DNA of 64,000 nt from Budorcas taxicolor (GCF_023091745.1 NC_068934.1:15516434-15580433); one strand, 5' to 3'. Shown: positions 43,210 through 55,846, counted from the stretch's first letter. The notes: generated by a model from the letters alone, not told the origin. Translations and numbers: made by a program.

Positions 43210-46200
43210 ATTTAGTTTTTTCACTGACATATACTTGACATACAAAATTGCATTAGTTTCAAGCGCACAATACAGTGACTTGGTGTTTATATACATCATG
43301 CAATGATCACAGCAATAGATCTAACTATCATCAGTCATTATACCAAGTTAATAAATAAATATCATTGGCTGTATACCATATGCTGTACTTTAATCCACTT
43401 GACCTATTTTTTTTTTAAATTTGTACCTTTGTGCCTTTTGAACGGTTTCACCTATTTTGCCCACCCTCTTCAAACTCTCTCTTTTTGCAGCCACCGATTT
43501 GTACTGTGTAACTACGAGTTTGGATTTGTTTTGTCTTTCATTATGTTTGTTTTATTTTTCATATTTCACATGTAATGAAATTGTATGGTATTAGTCTTTG
43601 GTTTACTTCAGTTAATGTAATTCCTACAAGTTCCACCCATGTTGTCACAAGACGCAAGATTTCATTCTTTTTATGGGTAATATGTCATTGTATTTCATAT
43701 ATACACCACTTCTTTTTCTAATCATCTATCATGGGTACTTAATTTGCTTTCATTATCTTTGTTAACATAAATACGGTTACAAGAAATGCAAGTGTATCAA
43801 TTTCAATTAGTGCTTCTGTTTTCTTCAGATGAATACCTAGAAGTGGGATTGCTGAATCATAATGGTAGTTTTATTTTTTAATTATTTGAGGAAACTCCAT
43901 ATTACTTTCCATACTGGCTGCATCAATTTATGTCTCCATCAACGGTGCATGAAGGCTCTGTTTTTACCCAAATTCTCACCAACACTTGCTCTTTCTTATC
44001 TTTTTGATAATAACCTTTCTGACAGATGTATAGTGATATTTCATTGTGGTTTTAAGTAAAACTTCCATTATAATTAGTGATATTGAGCATCTTTTCATGT
44101 ATCTATTAGCTCTCTATATGTCTTCCTTGAAAAAAGTCCATCCAGCTTCTCTGCCCATTTTTTAAATTTTTTTTTCTTTGATGTTGAGTCATAAGAGTTA
44201 TTTGTATATTTATAATATTAATCCAGGATCAGATATACTATTTGCAAATACCCTCTCCTAGTAAGTAGGTTATGTTTTCATTTTGTTAATGACTGTACTC
44301 ATTATGCAAAAACTTCTTGATTTGATGTAGTGCCATTTCTTTATCTTTTCTTTTGTCATTGTTGCCTAAGGAGATGTGTCCAAAAAACACTGCTAAGACC
44401 AATATTGGAGCATACTGCCTATGTTTTCCTCTAGGAGGTTTGCAGTTTCAGAACTTAACAATTAAGTCTTTAAACCATTTTGACTTAAGATTTGGATGTG
44501 GTGTAACAAAGTGGTCCAGTTTTATTCTTTTGTATGTAGCTGTCCACTTTTTCCAACAATATTTATTAAAGATGCTGTCTTTTCCCAATTGTGTATTCTT
44601 GTCTCTCTCATCAAAGATTATTGACCATATGTGTGTGTGTTTATTTCTGGACTATTTCTATTCCACTGATGTGTGTGTGTCTGTTTTTGTGCCAGTGCCA
44701 TACTGTTTTGATTACTCTAACTTTGTAGTCTAGTGTGAAATCAGGACACAAGGTACCTCCAGTTTTATGATTACTTCTGAAGACTTTTTTGTACTTAGGC
44801 TCATTTATGCTTTCATATTCACCTTAGTATTACTTTTTCTTTTGCTCTGAAAAACACGTTGGGATTTCATAGGGATTGTGTTTAATCTATAGCTTGCTTT
44901 AAGTAGTATGGTATCTTTAATAGTATTTAATTTCCCAGTCTGTGAACACACTATGTCTTTCCATTTGTTTGTGATGTATTCATTTTCTTTCCCCAATATC
45001 TATGCATTATAGTTTTCAGAGTACAGAACTTTCACCTTTTTTGGCTAATTTTATTTGGAAATTGTATTTTTTGAAACAACTCTATATGAGACATTTAAAA
45101 AATCTCTGACAGCTTTTTTTTAAAGTAGTACAAAGCAATGCAACATATTCCAATACATTAATTTTCTGTCCTGTGTCTTTACAGAATTTATTTATTCTAA
45201 CAGTTTTCAGGTGGAATATTTAGGGTTTACTATATATAATGTCATCTGCAAATAATTATCGTTTTACTTCTTCATTTCCAACTTGAATGCTTTTTAATTT
45301 TTTCTTTCTATCCTGATTACTCTAGCTAATACTTCCAATAATATTTTGAATATGTGACAAGAGTAGACATCTTTGTCCTCTTCCTGATCTTAGAGGAAAA
45401 GCTTTAAGCTTTTCATTATTGAGTATGAGATTATCTGTAGGTTTTTCATATATGGTCTTTATTATCTCAGGGTACAAAGTCTGTACACATTTAAGACTAA
45501 TGTTTCCTTGTTGATATTCTGTCTGGATAATATATCCATTATTGTAAGTGAGATGTTAAAGTTCCTTACTATTATTGTGTTGCTGTCAATTTCCCATTTC
45601 TATCTTTTAATATATGTTTATGCATTTGGGTGCTCCTATGTTAGGTGCATAAATATTTACAAATGTTGTATCCTCTTGTTGACTTGACCTCTTAATTATT
45701 TTGTAATGATCTTCTTTGTCTTTTGTTACAGTATATTTTAAAGTATATTTTGTCAGATATACATATTTTTGGCTTATCATTCTTTCTTTTTATTTCTAGC
45801 TTTCTTTTCATTTCCAATAACAGGGAATATCATTTTTAAGCTTTCACTTGCAGTCTTTTTGTGAATTGAGTCTTGTAGACTCTATTTAAATGAGTTATTG
45901 TATTTTTATTCAATTAGCCACCCTATGTCTTTTCATTAGAGAATTTAGTCTATATTTAAAATAATTAATGATAGGTATGTACTTTTTGCCATTTTATTGC
46001 TTTCTGTGAAATATTTTGCTGTTCTTTTTCATTCCTTTCTTCTTTTTTACTCTATTCCCTTGTGTTTTTATTGCTCTCTTTAATGCTGTTTAGATCACTT
46101 TCTCATTATTTTGTGTACATATGACAGGATTTTGATGTGTAGTAACCATGAGGTTCATAATAACAACCTATATAGTAACAGTCTACTTTAAGTTAAAAGT

Positions 46201-48170
46201 TACTCACGTTCAATAGCATTCACTTCCCTCCCCTGTATTTTATGTTTTTTTTTAACATCTACATCTTTTATTTTATGTAAGTTTGAAATAATTGTTGTAG
46301 TTATAGTTGATTTTTGCTACTTTTGTCTTTTAACCTTTACACTATTAACCTTTATACTAAACTTTTACCTTTATACTAACTTACTAATCCTGCTGAGTAG
46401 AGTATTTTTGATTGGGAGGTTTTCTTGTCTGTCTGTTTATTTTTCTTTTAGCACTTTGAACACATCATGTCACTCCCTTCTTGACTGCAAAATTTCTGCT
46501 GAAAAATCAGCCAATATTCTTATGAGGGCTCCCTTGTATGAAACCAGTTCACTTTTGCTGCTGTAAGCTTTCTTTATTTTGTGATATTTTAATTGCAAGA
46601 TATTTCATGTTAGATCTATTTGGGTTCATCTTGATTGAGACCCCCTTGACTTCCTGGACCTGGATGTCACTTTTCTCCCACAGGTTAGGGAAATTTTTAT
46701 CTATCATTTCTTCAAGAGTTTTACACCTCTTTTCTTTTGTTTGCATTTGTCTCCTTTGGGGACCCCAATAAAATGGAGAGAAGTGTACTTGATGTTGTTT
46801 CATATGTACCTTAAGCTACCCTCATTTTTAAATTAATTTTTCTTTTTGCTGTTATTTTATGTGATTTCCATTACTCTGTCCTTCGGGTCACTGGTCTGTT
46901 CTTCCATGTCATCTAATCTGCTATTTCTTCCTGCTAGAATATTTTTTAGTTAAGTTATTCTATTTTAAGATCTGTGAGTTGTTTTTGGTACTTTCTCATA
47001 TTTTCAGTCTCTTTTTTGAAGCTATTACTGTGTTCGCTGTTTCTTCTTCTGAGTTCAGTGAACATCTTTAGGACCATTTGTTTGAATTCTTTATCAAGTA
47101 TGATACTATGTCCATTTCTTTAATTTTTTTTCTGTTTCTTTATTTTGAAAATTATCCACTCTTTCATCATTTTAGTTGACTCTCAGTGTTCGTGTGTATG
47201 TATTATGTGAAACAATTTATCTCTTTCTTTCTTAAATGAATGGGTTTGTGTAGGAGTTGAACTTTATGATTTAATCTTGCCCTAGTTCTTCTTGTTCCTC
47301 TGTAGGATTGTTTCAGGTTAATGGGGTCTGGAAATGCAACCCTCCCTAGGAACTTGAGCCTACTGCTCTGTGGACATCCCCTGTGTAGGATGCATAAGCC
47401 TGTTGTCTCTGGAAAAAGGGGCTTGAGAGAGTGACATGGAGATGATGGGGCTGCTTGAGCAGCATGGAGGGATGATGCTGCTTGCTTGCTGCTGTTAGCA
47501 GGTTAAATTGAGATGTGCAGAAATAGTAACTTCCAGCACTGTCACCAGCAATGTAGAGGCAGTCTGTGAAGACAGCATCCACCAATGCTTTATCCCCAGG
47601 GAAAGACCCAGCAGACTTTTGCCCCTTTTTGCAGATGCTTGGGATTGGCAGTGAATCTTTTCCACATATTGTCCAGGCTCTTTTTAAGTGGCTGCTTTTT
47701 TACTAGGTTCTGGAGCAAGTGCCTCTGTGTGTGAATGTTTAAGAGTCAAATTTTTGTTCCCTATAACCCTATGTTTCTCCTAAACATAAACCTTGTTAAT
47801 TTTCAAAGCCAGACATTTTGTATACTCTTTTCTCTGATGCACGCCACCAGATTTGGTGTACTTAGTATGGGGTATAAGCATTTTGCTTCTCAAGGAGAAG
47901 CTCCAATTAATTATATATATATACACATACATACACACACACACTCCTTTCTTTTTTGGGTTACTATGCTGCATGTGGGTTTCTTGCCAAAATGGTGTCT
48001 CTGCCTTTCCTACCCATCTTGTTGTGCCCTTTCAACTTTTGTTGTGGTCAACTAAGTCTTCAGTTGTTTTCTCAGGTTTGTTTCAGAGGAAATTTTTCCC
48101 TATCTGGCCATACATTTTTTATATCTTTGTAAGGAGGTGAATCCAGGCACTTTCTACACCATTATCTTAT
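43210..48170 (-). mobile_element. Old L1, long copy including 5' UTR
   Basis: The left end (TTTTCACTGACATATACTTG, then TTGCATTAGTTTCAAGCGCA) is the 3' end of an older mammalian L1 in reverse complement. ORF2 runs from about 43860 to 46400 (a YADD-equivalent region lies near 45230-45260). ORF1-type sequence follows at about 46440-47200, where the plus strand reads GGGTTCATCTTGATTGAGAC and CTGGACCTGGATGTCACTTT, and then a 5' UTR-like part to about 48170. At roughly 5 kb it is the longest L1 here. Stops and indels are everywhere, so no active product is possible. Confidence 0.8.
47911..47945. repeat. (TA)n(CA)n compound microsatellite
   Basis: TATATATATATACACATACA is followed by CA repeats, within the L1 5' UTR region. 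Confidence 0.85.
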
Positions 48171-48500
48171 GTGGTTAGATATTTTGATGATTATCTCAAC
48201 TGCCACCTCCATAAAGTTATACTGAGAGGAATTTGGGTATGGAGCAGAATTTTACTGAGATTGTCAATGGGACATTTTTTTGGTGGAGAATCCCTTCACT
48301 CTTCAGAGTGGCAGCCAGAGAATGAAGAGTCTGGAATAGGCCTCTTAAAGTTCCTTTCCCTTGCTAAAGTATCACTGATATAATGGTCAGTGTAATGTCT
48401 TATGGTGACTAGAAGGAATTTCCATAGGTTCTAAAGTTTCCCCATGCAAACTCTAGGCTAAAATGAATTTTCCTAAGGTTTCCAGTCTTATTTGGAAACC
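48171..48500. other. Single-copy DNA between L1 and BovB
   Basis: No repeat or gene was recognised. A 70-codon ORF at 48171-48383 has no family resemblance. Confidence 0.35.
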
Positions 48501-48504
48501 AAGC

Positions 48505-49335
48505 ACAAGCTGGAATCAAGATTACTGGGAGAAATATCAATAACCTCAGATATGCAGATGACACCACCCTTATGGCAGAAAGTGAAGAGGAACTAAAAAC
48601 CTCTTGATGAAAGTGAAACAGGAGAGTGAAAAAGTTGGCTTAAAGCTCAACATTCAGAAAACAAAGATCATGGCATCTGGTCCCATCACTTCATGGGAAA
48701 TAGATGGGGAAACAGTGGAAACAGTGTCAGACTTTATTTTTTGAGGCTCCAAAATCACTGCAGATGCTGATTGCAGCCATAGAATTAAAAGACGCTTACT
48801 CCTTGGAAGAAAAGTTATGACCAACCTAGATAGCATGTTGAAAAGCAGAGACATTACTTTGCCGACAAAGATCCATCTAGTCAAGGCTATGGTTTTTCCA
48901 GTGGTCATGTATGGATGTGAGAGTTGGACTGTGAAGAAAGCTGAGCACCAAAGAATTGATGCTTTTGAACTGTGGTGTTAGAGAAGACTCTTGAGAGCCC
49001 TTGGACTGCAAGGAGATCCAAGCAGTCCATTCTGAAGGAGATCAGCCCTGGGATTTCTTTTGAAGAAATGATGCTGAAGCTGAAACTCCAGTACTTTGGC
49101 CACCTCATGCAAAGAGTTGACTCATTGGAAAAGACCCTGATGCTGGCAGGGATTGGGGGCAGGAGGAGAAGGGGACAACAGAGGATGAGATGGCTGGATG
49201 GCATCACCAACTCGATGGATGTGAGTTTGAGTGAACTCCAGGAGATGGTGATGGACAGGGAGGCCTGGCATGCTGCGATTCATGGGGTCGCAAAGAGTCG
49301 GACATGACTGAGCGACTGAACTGAACTGAACTGAT
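48505..49335 (+). mobile_element. BovB LINE 3' part, low divergence
   Basis: It starts AAGCACAAGCTGGAATCAAG, passes the YADD coding word ATATGCAGATGACACC (about 48550), and ends with repeated ACTGA units at 49316-49334. It is close to consensus, so it is probably one of the younger BovB copies. A one-base loss near 48598 and a stop near 48742 break the frame. Confidence 0.93.
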
Positions 49336-49875
49336 GTATATATTTAAATACAACTTTTAATTACACTAATAATTTTCTTCTACATGATGTGAGTTAATGT
49401 CGATAAAACAACTAGCACACACCTGACACTGGTAAGAACTCAATAAATGTTGGAGAACAGTGTTAGTATATTTGAATTTTACTGAACTCCCTGTAAATAA
49501 AATTGAGGCAATGATGACTTATAGTTATTAAAAGGACTTGCCTGGATCACAAGGATCACACATTTAGAATAAGGCAGTACTAGATTGCAGCCTCGTTTTT
49601 TTTTCACTCTGATATCAAAGTTTTTCACACTCATAGATGTTTATAAGTTGAAGGAGGAATTAATAAATGGAGAAATTCATTAATCTGTAATTGAATTTAA
49701 GCATTTCCTTGATTTATGAATGTGAACAACAAATCATTAGTATAGCTATTCCTATAAATTTATCTCCAGCAAAAATAAAAATAATACCATATTAAATATT
49801 TAATATGAGGTATCACTTATGATCACAAGCATTTTCAAATTATGCCAATTAACAGACTTGCTGATTGAAATTACT
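49336..49875. other. Single-copy A/T-rich DNA
   Basis: Nothing was recognised here. Confidence 0.4.
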
Positions 49876-49877
49876 AT

Positions 49878-49962
49878 TCAGCTCAGTTCAGTCGCTCAGT
49901 TGCGTCTGACTCTTTGCGACACCATGAACCACAGCATGCCAGGCATCCCTATCCATCAAGGA
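49878..49962 (-). mobile_element. BovB 3' terminal fragment
   Basis: CAGCTCAGTTCAGTCGCTCA to CCAGGCATCCCTATCCATCA is the last 85 bases of BovB in reverse complement. Confidence 0.88.
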
Positions 49963-50208
49963 GGAATTTATAAACAAAAGGGAAATTTGTAAACAAATTA
50001 ATACATAAATTAAATTCCACTTTTCCATTTTTAACCTAATTGCCAGGAGGAAAAATTAGAAATAACAGAGCAGAGGGTTTCATAAATGTACAATGGCCTA
50101 GGATTTGCATTGATCTTAATGTGCATTGATCTTGTATCAAGGCTTTGCATATATTAATTCATTTAATTCTCACAAGAACCTTAAACATAGGTGTAATTTT
50201 CATTCCCA
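49963..50208. other. Single-copy DNA
   Basis: A/T-rich, with a possible MIR-like piece at about 50140-50210 (TTAATTCTCACAAGAACC). No gene was recognised. Confidence 0.35.
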
Positions 50209-50212
50209 TCTC

Positions 50213-52545
50213 CAGTTCAGTACAGTTGCTCAGTCATGTCCAAAACTTTGTGACCCCATGAACCACAGCACACCAGGCCTCCCTATCCATCACCAAATGC
50301 CAGAGTCTACACAACCCCTGTCCATTGAATCAGTGACGCCATCCAGCCATTTCATCCTCTGTCATCCCCTTCTCCTCTTGCCTTCAATCTTTCCCAGCAT
50401 CAGGGTCTTTTCCAATGAGTCAGCTCTTCCCATAAGGTGGCCAAAGTACTGGAGTTTCAGCTTCAACATCAGGCTTCCCAATGAACACCCAGGACTGATC
50501 GCCTTTAGAATGGACTGGTTGGATCTCCTTGCAGTCCAAGGGCTCTCAAGAGTCTTCTCTAACACCACAGTTCAAAAGCATCAATTCTTTGGTGCTCAGC
50601 TTTCTTCACAGTCCAACTCTCACATCCATACATGACCACAGGAAAAACCATAGCCTTGACTAGATGGACCTTTGTTGGCAAAGTAATGTTTCTGCTTTTC
50701 GATATGCTGTCTAGGTTGGTCATAACTTTTCTTCCAAGGAGTAAGCACCTTTTAATTTCATGGCTGCAGTCACCATCTGCAGTGATTTTGGAGTCCCCCA
50801 AAAAAAGTCTGACAGTGTTTCCACTGTTTCCCCATCTATTTCCCATGAAGTGATAGGACCAGATGCCATGATCTTTGTTTTCTGAATGTTGAGCTTTAAG
50901 CCAACCTTTTCACTCTCCACTTTCACTTTCATCAAGAGGCTTTTTAGTTCTCTTCACTTTCTGCCATAAGGGTGGTGTCATCTGCATATCTGAGGTTATT
51001 GATATTTCTCCCAGTAATCTTGATTCCAGCTTGTGCTTCTTCCAGCCCCGCAGTTCTCATGATGTACCCTGCATATAAGTTAAATAAGTAGGTTGAAAGA
51101 GGCAGTTCAGGTGGTCTGGTATTCCCATCTCTTTCAAAATTTTCCACAATTTTTGTGATCCACACAGTCAAAGGTTTGGCATAGTCAATAAAGCAGAAAT
51201 AGATTTTTTTTCTCTAACTCTTTTGCTTTTTCAGTGACCCATCGGATGTTGGCAATTTGATCCAATTTGATCTCTGGTTCCTCTGCCTTTTCTAAAACCA
51301 GCTTGAACATCTGGAATTTCATGGCTCATGTATTGCTGAAACTTGGCTTGGAGTATTTTGACCATTACTTTACTAGCTTGTGAGTGAGTTCAGTTGTGTG
51401 GTAGTTTGAGTGTTCTTTAGCATTGCCTTCCTTTGGGATTGGAATGAAAACTGACCTTTTCCAGTCCTGTGGCCACTGCTGAGTTTTCCAAATTTGCTGG
51501 CATATTGAGTGCAGCACTTCACAGCATCATTTCAGGATTTGAAATAGCTCAACTGGAAATCCATCACCTCCACTAACTTTGTTCATAGTGATGTTTCCTA
51601 AGGCCCACTTGATTTCACATTCCAGCATCTGGCTCTAGGTGAGTGATCACACCATTGTGATTATTTGGGTTGTGAAGATATTTTTCGTATAGTTCTTCTG
51701 TGTATTCTTATCACCTCTTCTTAATATCTTCTGCTTCTGTTAGGTCCATACCATTTCTGTCCCTTATTGAGCCCATCTTTGCATAAAATGTTCACTTGGT
51801 ATCTCTAATTTTCTTGAGGAGATCTCTAGTCTTTCCCATTCTATTGTTTTACTCTATTTCTTTGCATTTATCACTCAGGAAGGTTTTTTTTTAGCTCTCC
51901 TTGCTATTCTTTGGAACTCTGCATTCAAATGGGTATCTCTTTCCTTTTCTCCTTTGCTTTTGGCTTCTCTTCTTTTCACAGCTATTTGTAAGGCCTCCTC
52001 CAACAGCCATTTCACTCTTTTGCATTTCTTTTCCATGGGGATGGTCTTGATCCCTCTCTCCTGTACAATGTCACGAACCTCATTCCATAGTTCATCAGGC
52101 ACTCTATCATATCTAGTCCCTTAAATCTATTTCTCAATTCCACTGTATAGTCATAAGCGATTTGATTTAGTTCATACCTGAATGGTCTAGTGATTTTCCC
52201 TACTTTCTTTAATTTAGGTCTGAATTTAGGAATAAGGAGTTCATGATCTGAGGCACAGTCAGCTCCTGGTCTTGTTTTTGCTGACTGTATGTGAAGTGAA
52301 ATGAGCTCGCCCAGTCGTGTCCTACTCTTTGCGACCCCATGGACTATAGCCCACCAGGCTCTTCCATCCATGGGATTCTCCAGGCAAGGATACTGGAGTG
52401 GGTTGCCATTTCCTTCTCCAGGAGGACTTTCCGACCCAGGGATCGAACCCAGGTCTCCCACATTGCAGGCAGGTGCTTTACCCATTGAGCCACTAGGAGA
52501 AACTCTGTATAGACTGCTGACTGTCTAGAGCTTCTCTATCTTTGG
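50213..52545 (-). mobile_element. BovB LINE, 3' segment of a twin-primed copy
   Basis: Beginning CCAGTTCAGTACAGTTGCTC, it runs from the BovB 3' end through the complete reverse transcriptase region (minus-frame NNLRYADDTTLMAES, about 51000-50950) to the stretch between endonuclease and reverse transcriptase (CTTCTCTATCTTTGGGGGCA, ending at 52545). It is interrupted by a Bov-tA at about 52294-52500. The part of BovB that should follow lies at 52573-53445 in opposite orientation, with only a few tens of bases missing between the two. Confidence 0.92.
52294..52500 (-). repeat. Bov-tA SINE inside BovB
   Basis: GAGCTCGCCCAGTCGTGTCC to CCCATTGAGCCACTAGGAG on the plus strand. The BovB words CTGACTGTATGTGAAG before it and CTGTATAGACTGCTGACTGT after it overlap, consistent with a target duplication around CTGACTGT/CTGTAT. 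Confidence 0.9.
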
Positions 52546-52572
52546 GGGCAAGTGAATGAATGAAATGAATGA
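52546..52572. repeat. GAAT-type filler at BovB inversion joint
   Basis: GTGAATGAATGAAATGAATG and a few more GAAT units lie exactly between the two oppositely oriented BovB segments. Confidence 0.8.
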
Positions 52573-53445
52573 ATGAAAACTCAATGAAACTAAGCCATGC
52601 TGTGTGGGGCCACCCAAGGTGGAGGGGTCATGGTGGAGAGGTCTGACAGAATGTGGTCCGCTGGAGAAGGAAATGGAAAAGCACTTCAGTATTCTTGTCT
52701 TGAGAACTTCATGAACAGTATGAATAGGCAAAAAGATAGAGTTCTCAAGACAAGAATACTGAAGTGGGACACTGAAAGATGAACTCCCCAGGTTGGTAGG
52801 TGCCCAATATGCTACTAGAGATCAGTGGAGAAGTAACTCCAGAAAGAATGAAGGGATGGAGCCAAAGCAAAACAACACCCAGTTATGGATGTGACTGGTG
52901 ACAGAAGTAAGGTCTGATGCTGTAAAGAGCAATATTGCATAGGAACCTGGAATGTTAGGTTCCATGAATCAAGGCAATTGGAAGGGGTCAAACAGGAGTT
53001 GGCAAGAGTGAATGTCAATATTCTAGGAATCAGTGATCTAAGATGGACTGGAATGGGTGAATTTAACTCAGATGACTATTATATCTACTACTGTGGGCAA
53101 GAATCCCTGAGAAGAAATGGAGTAGCCTCATAGTCAACAAAGAGTCCAAAAGGCAGTACTTGGATGCAATCTCAGAAACAAGAGAATGATCTGTTTGTTT
53201 CCAAGGCAAACTATTCAGTATCATGGTAATCCAAGTCTATGCCCCAACCAGTAATGCTGAAGAAGCTGAAGTTGAATGGTTCTATGGTGACCTACAAGAC
53301 TTTTTAGAACTAACACCCAAAAAAGACGTCCTTTTCATTATAGGGTATTGGAAGGCAAAAGTAGGAAGTCAAGAAATACCTGGAGTAAAAGGCAAATTTA
53401 ACGCACTGGTCAAACACCCTCTTCCAATGAGAAGACTATACACAT
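52573..53445 (+). mobile_element. BovB 5' segment, inverted (endonuclease region)
   Basis: It reads from the 5' UTR (CTCAATGAAACTAAGCCATG) into the apurinic-type endonuclease. The plus frame 53223-53447 contains VYAPTSNAEEAE and then FIIGYWKAKVG, where active copies have a GDWNAKVG-type motif; the Asp and Asn are changed, so the enzyme would be dead. It ends at GAGAAGACTATACACATG, close to the BovB position where the segment at 52545 begins. Confidence 0.92.
52682..52766. repeat. Perfect 27-bp inverted repeat (hairpin)
   Basis: The arms 52682-52708 and 52740-52766 are exact reverse complements over 27 bp (left arm starts CACTTCAGTATTCTTGTCTT) with a 31-base loop. From memory the BovB consensus has the left arm but not the right one, so the right arm seems to be an inverted local copy. 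Confidence 0.9.
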
Positions 53446-53449
53446 GAAC

Positions 53450-53639
53450 TTATTATTAAAACATTAATAAATATTTATAATTTTATTCCAATATAATTTG
53501 TTCTCTGCATTCCTATGTATTTATCCTATGTACTTAACATTTTATTTTGAGAAAGAAGTCCATGGACTTTACCAGACAGTCAGAGAGGCTAGTACAAAAA
53601 CAGTAAACAACACCTAATAAATTGGTCTGTGATTATATG
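53450..53639. other. Single-copy DNA
   Basis: A/T-rich with nothing recognised. Confidence 0.4.
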
Positions 53640-54250
53640 ATCCTCTCCTCCTATTCTGTATTTTTAACTTCATTTCACAAGGGATGTATTCTGGGATGAA
53701 TGTTCCCAACATCTCATTCAAAGGAAATTTGAGGCATCCACACCTGATAGTAATTGGCACTGAATTCAGTGGATTTTTCGGCTGGCAGAATAACCAGATG
53801 GATTTTAATTGCCCGACGAAGGCATAATTTTCCCCAAGAAATCCCACACATGCCAGTATCGTCCTGTGAGCTAGTCACAAGGCCTCTTCCTTTGCCAACC
53901 TTTTCAGCCTCCTGCAAATAGTGCTTTTTAAAGAGATCCTGACAGCATCAAGAGAAATTTAGTAAATGTCTGCTCGATTGGGGTAGAAGTGAAATAAATA
54001 GCCGGCGCTCTAGGGAAAAGTCACAGACAATGCTCTCCTGCTGCTCAGTGTGCTTATCAGTACACAAACAGCCCTTCTGCAGAATGCATTGTGCTAAATC
54101 TAATCTGACGCTTCCCCCTGGGGAGATGGGAAAATGGCAAGATCATCAGAGGGTTGATGGATTGGGATACATTCCATCTTCCTTCACAATGCCCACATTT
54201 CCCTTCAGCATAGCCCTGGTATTCCTTACGTTCCTTGCACTTGGGTGACT
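53640..54250. promoter_or_regulatory. Candidate conserved non-coding element
   Basis: This repeat-free block keeps at least six CpGs (in TTTTCGGCTGG, GCCCGACGAAGG, TATCGTCC, TGCTCGATTG, GCCGGCGCTC and CTGACGCTTC), whereas the surrounding A/T-rich DNA has almost none. It has mixed composition and no long ORF on either strand; the longest frames are 66-77 codons without family resemblance. Retained CpGs suggest constraint or lack of germline methylation, as in enhancers. A small unrecognised exon is the alternative. Confidence 0.35.
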
Positions 54251-54404
54251 TTTGATATCCTGATAATAAAAACCTTGCTTTTCAACTTTAAACTTTAGAA
54301 TATGTGAAGAGTACTGGTACATAGATAAGAAAACATTTCTAAACACTGAATCGCATCATTATCAAATGGAAAGAGTCCAATCTTTTTCATCATCCAAGCT
54401 TAAT
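54251..54404. other. Single-copy DNA
   Basis: Nothing was recognised here. Confidence 0.4.
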
Positions 54405-54560
54405 CTTCTTGACCACTCATTGTTTCCATGTTGCCTCTTAAGAAACTGAGTCTCAGAATGGTTAAATAACTTGATCAAGGCCATACAGCTATTAAAAAAT
54501 AGGGTTAGGCCTTCAACTCAGTTATTCATTTCTTAATTTTCAGCTTTCCATTATCTGCCT
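54405..54560 (-). repeat. MIR SINE
   Basis: GAAACTGAGTCTCAGAATGG, TTAAATAACTTGATCAAGGC and CATACAGCTATTAAAAAATA follow the reverse-complement MIR order clearly. Confidence 0.72.
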
Positions 54561-55846
54561 CTAAAGATTATACCTACAGGAGATTTTCAGCAAGAGGAAA
54601 CATATATTTTAGGTGAAATTTTGGGATGTTTCTTGAAGTAGACCTTAAGAAGAATAGTTAGAGTAACATTAGTATTAATGTATAAGTAAAGAAAGTAGGT
54701 TTTTTAAAAGAGAATAATATTCCTAGAAGCATTTCTCAGTAATCACAACACTAAGTTTCCCATTTCAAAGTATTCTAATTTGCTTTTAAGTTTCTGTTCA
54801 TACCTCAATCAAATTAAATTGGTTTTTCCACATAGCAATTTGGAGAAATATCAGGCCCATTGGGATCAAGTGAAAAACAGATGTGATATAATATGCATTT
54901 TTCATGTGCCCCCAAGGGTTGTGACATTTCCAATTTTTTGACACTCTAGGGTAAGGAAAATATATCTCTTAGCATGAAACTGAAGCTCTCCATCCTCCAG
55001 TTTGGTTGCTAGAGTGAGCTTACTTAGGTAGATGGAGAACTTCAGTGAATATCTTGTGTGAAAATTTGCAAAGCTTGGACCTTTTTATATAATTGATCAT
55101 TTATGACAGCCAGTTACTTTCCTGCTTGGGGAACAGCTGGGCTTTTCAAAATGCTGCAACATTAACTCACTTACTTACCCATACCTACCAGTATAAATAA
55201 TGTTATGCTGTCAGAGAGTCTGGCATAACACATCCTATTTCAGCTTTTCCTCAGATATAGGTATTGATAAAATATAATGGCACTAAGATATCCAGATCAC
55301 CTCTCCCACAGGCCTGGTATATGTTTAATTTAGTCATTCATTTAAAATAAAATTACTAAGTGACCCCTGAATATGGTACCTAGATATTTTGAAGGGCTTA
55401 GAGAGGATTTGATAAAGCTTTTAATGAAAACTACTGATCATTCAGTTTTGTTTTTGCTGTGCTGTGTTTTGTTTGCTTGTTTGTTAGCTTATTTTACCCA
55501 AGTAGTAAACAATAAACATACTCACCCTATACTGACTTCTTGTCCTTTGGGGAACTTCCTGTAGTTTAGATACTAATTAACACTGAGATGCAGCTGTAAG
55601 TAAGGAATGAAGAATAGGGTATTTAAAACAATGATATATATATTCTTTCACTACTTACATTGATGATAATGGAAGTAAAATTGCTATTTATAATTAATGG
55701 TGTCCTTGGTTTCTGTTAGGAAGTATATGCTTCTTCCCCAGCCAAATGCCAGAATAGCCATATAATCTATTCTTCACTCATGATAAACCATCTATGAGTG
55801 GCACAGTGATTGATCCAAGAGGAGTTTAAGGAAATATCATTCAGGT
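54561..55846. other. Single-copy DNA
   Basis: About 1.3 kb without a recognisable gene or repeat. Confidence 0.4.

Noticed and set aside
48600..49307. Overlapping ORFs of about 110 codons with reverse-transcriptase-type sequence
   Set aside because: They belong to a BovB copy broken by a frameshift and stops; not an active element and not a host gene.
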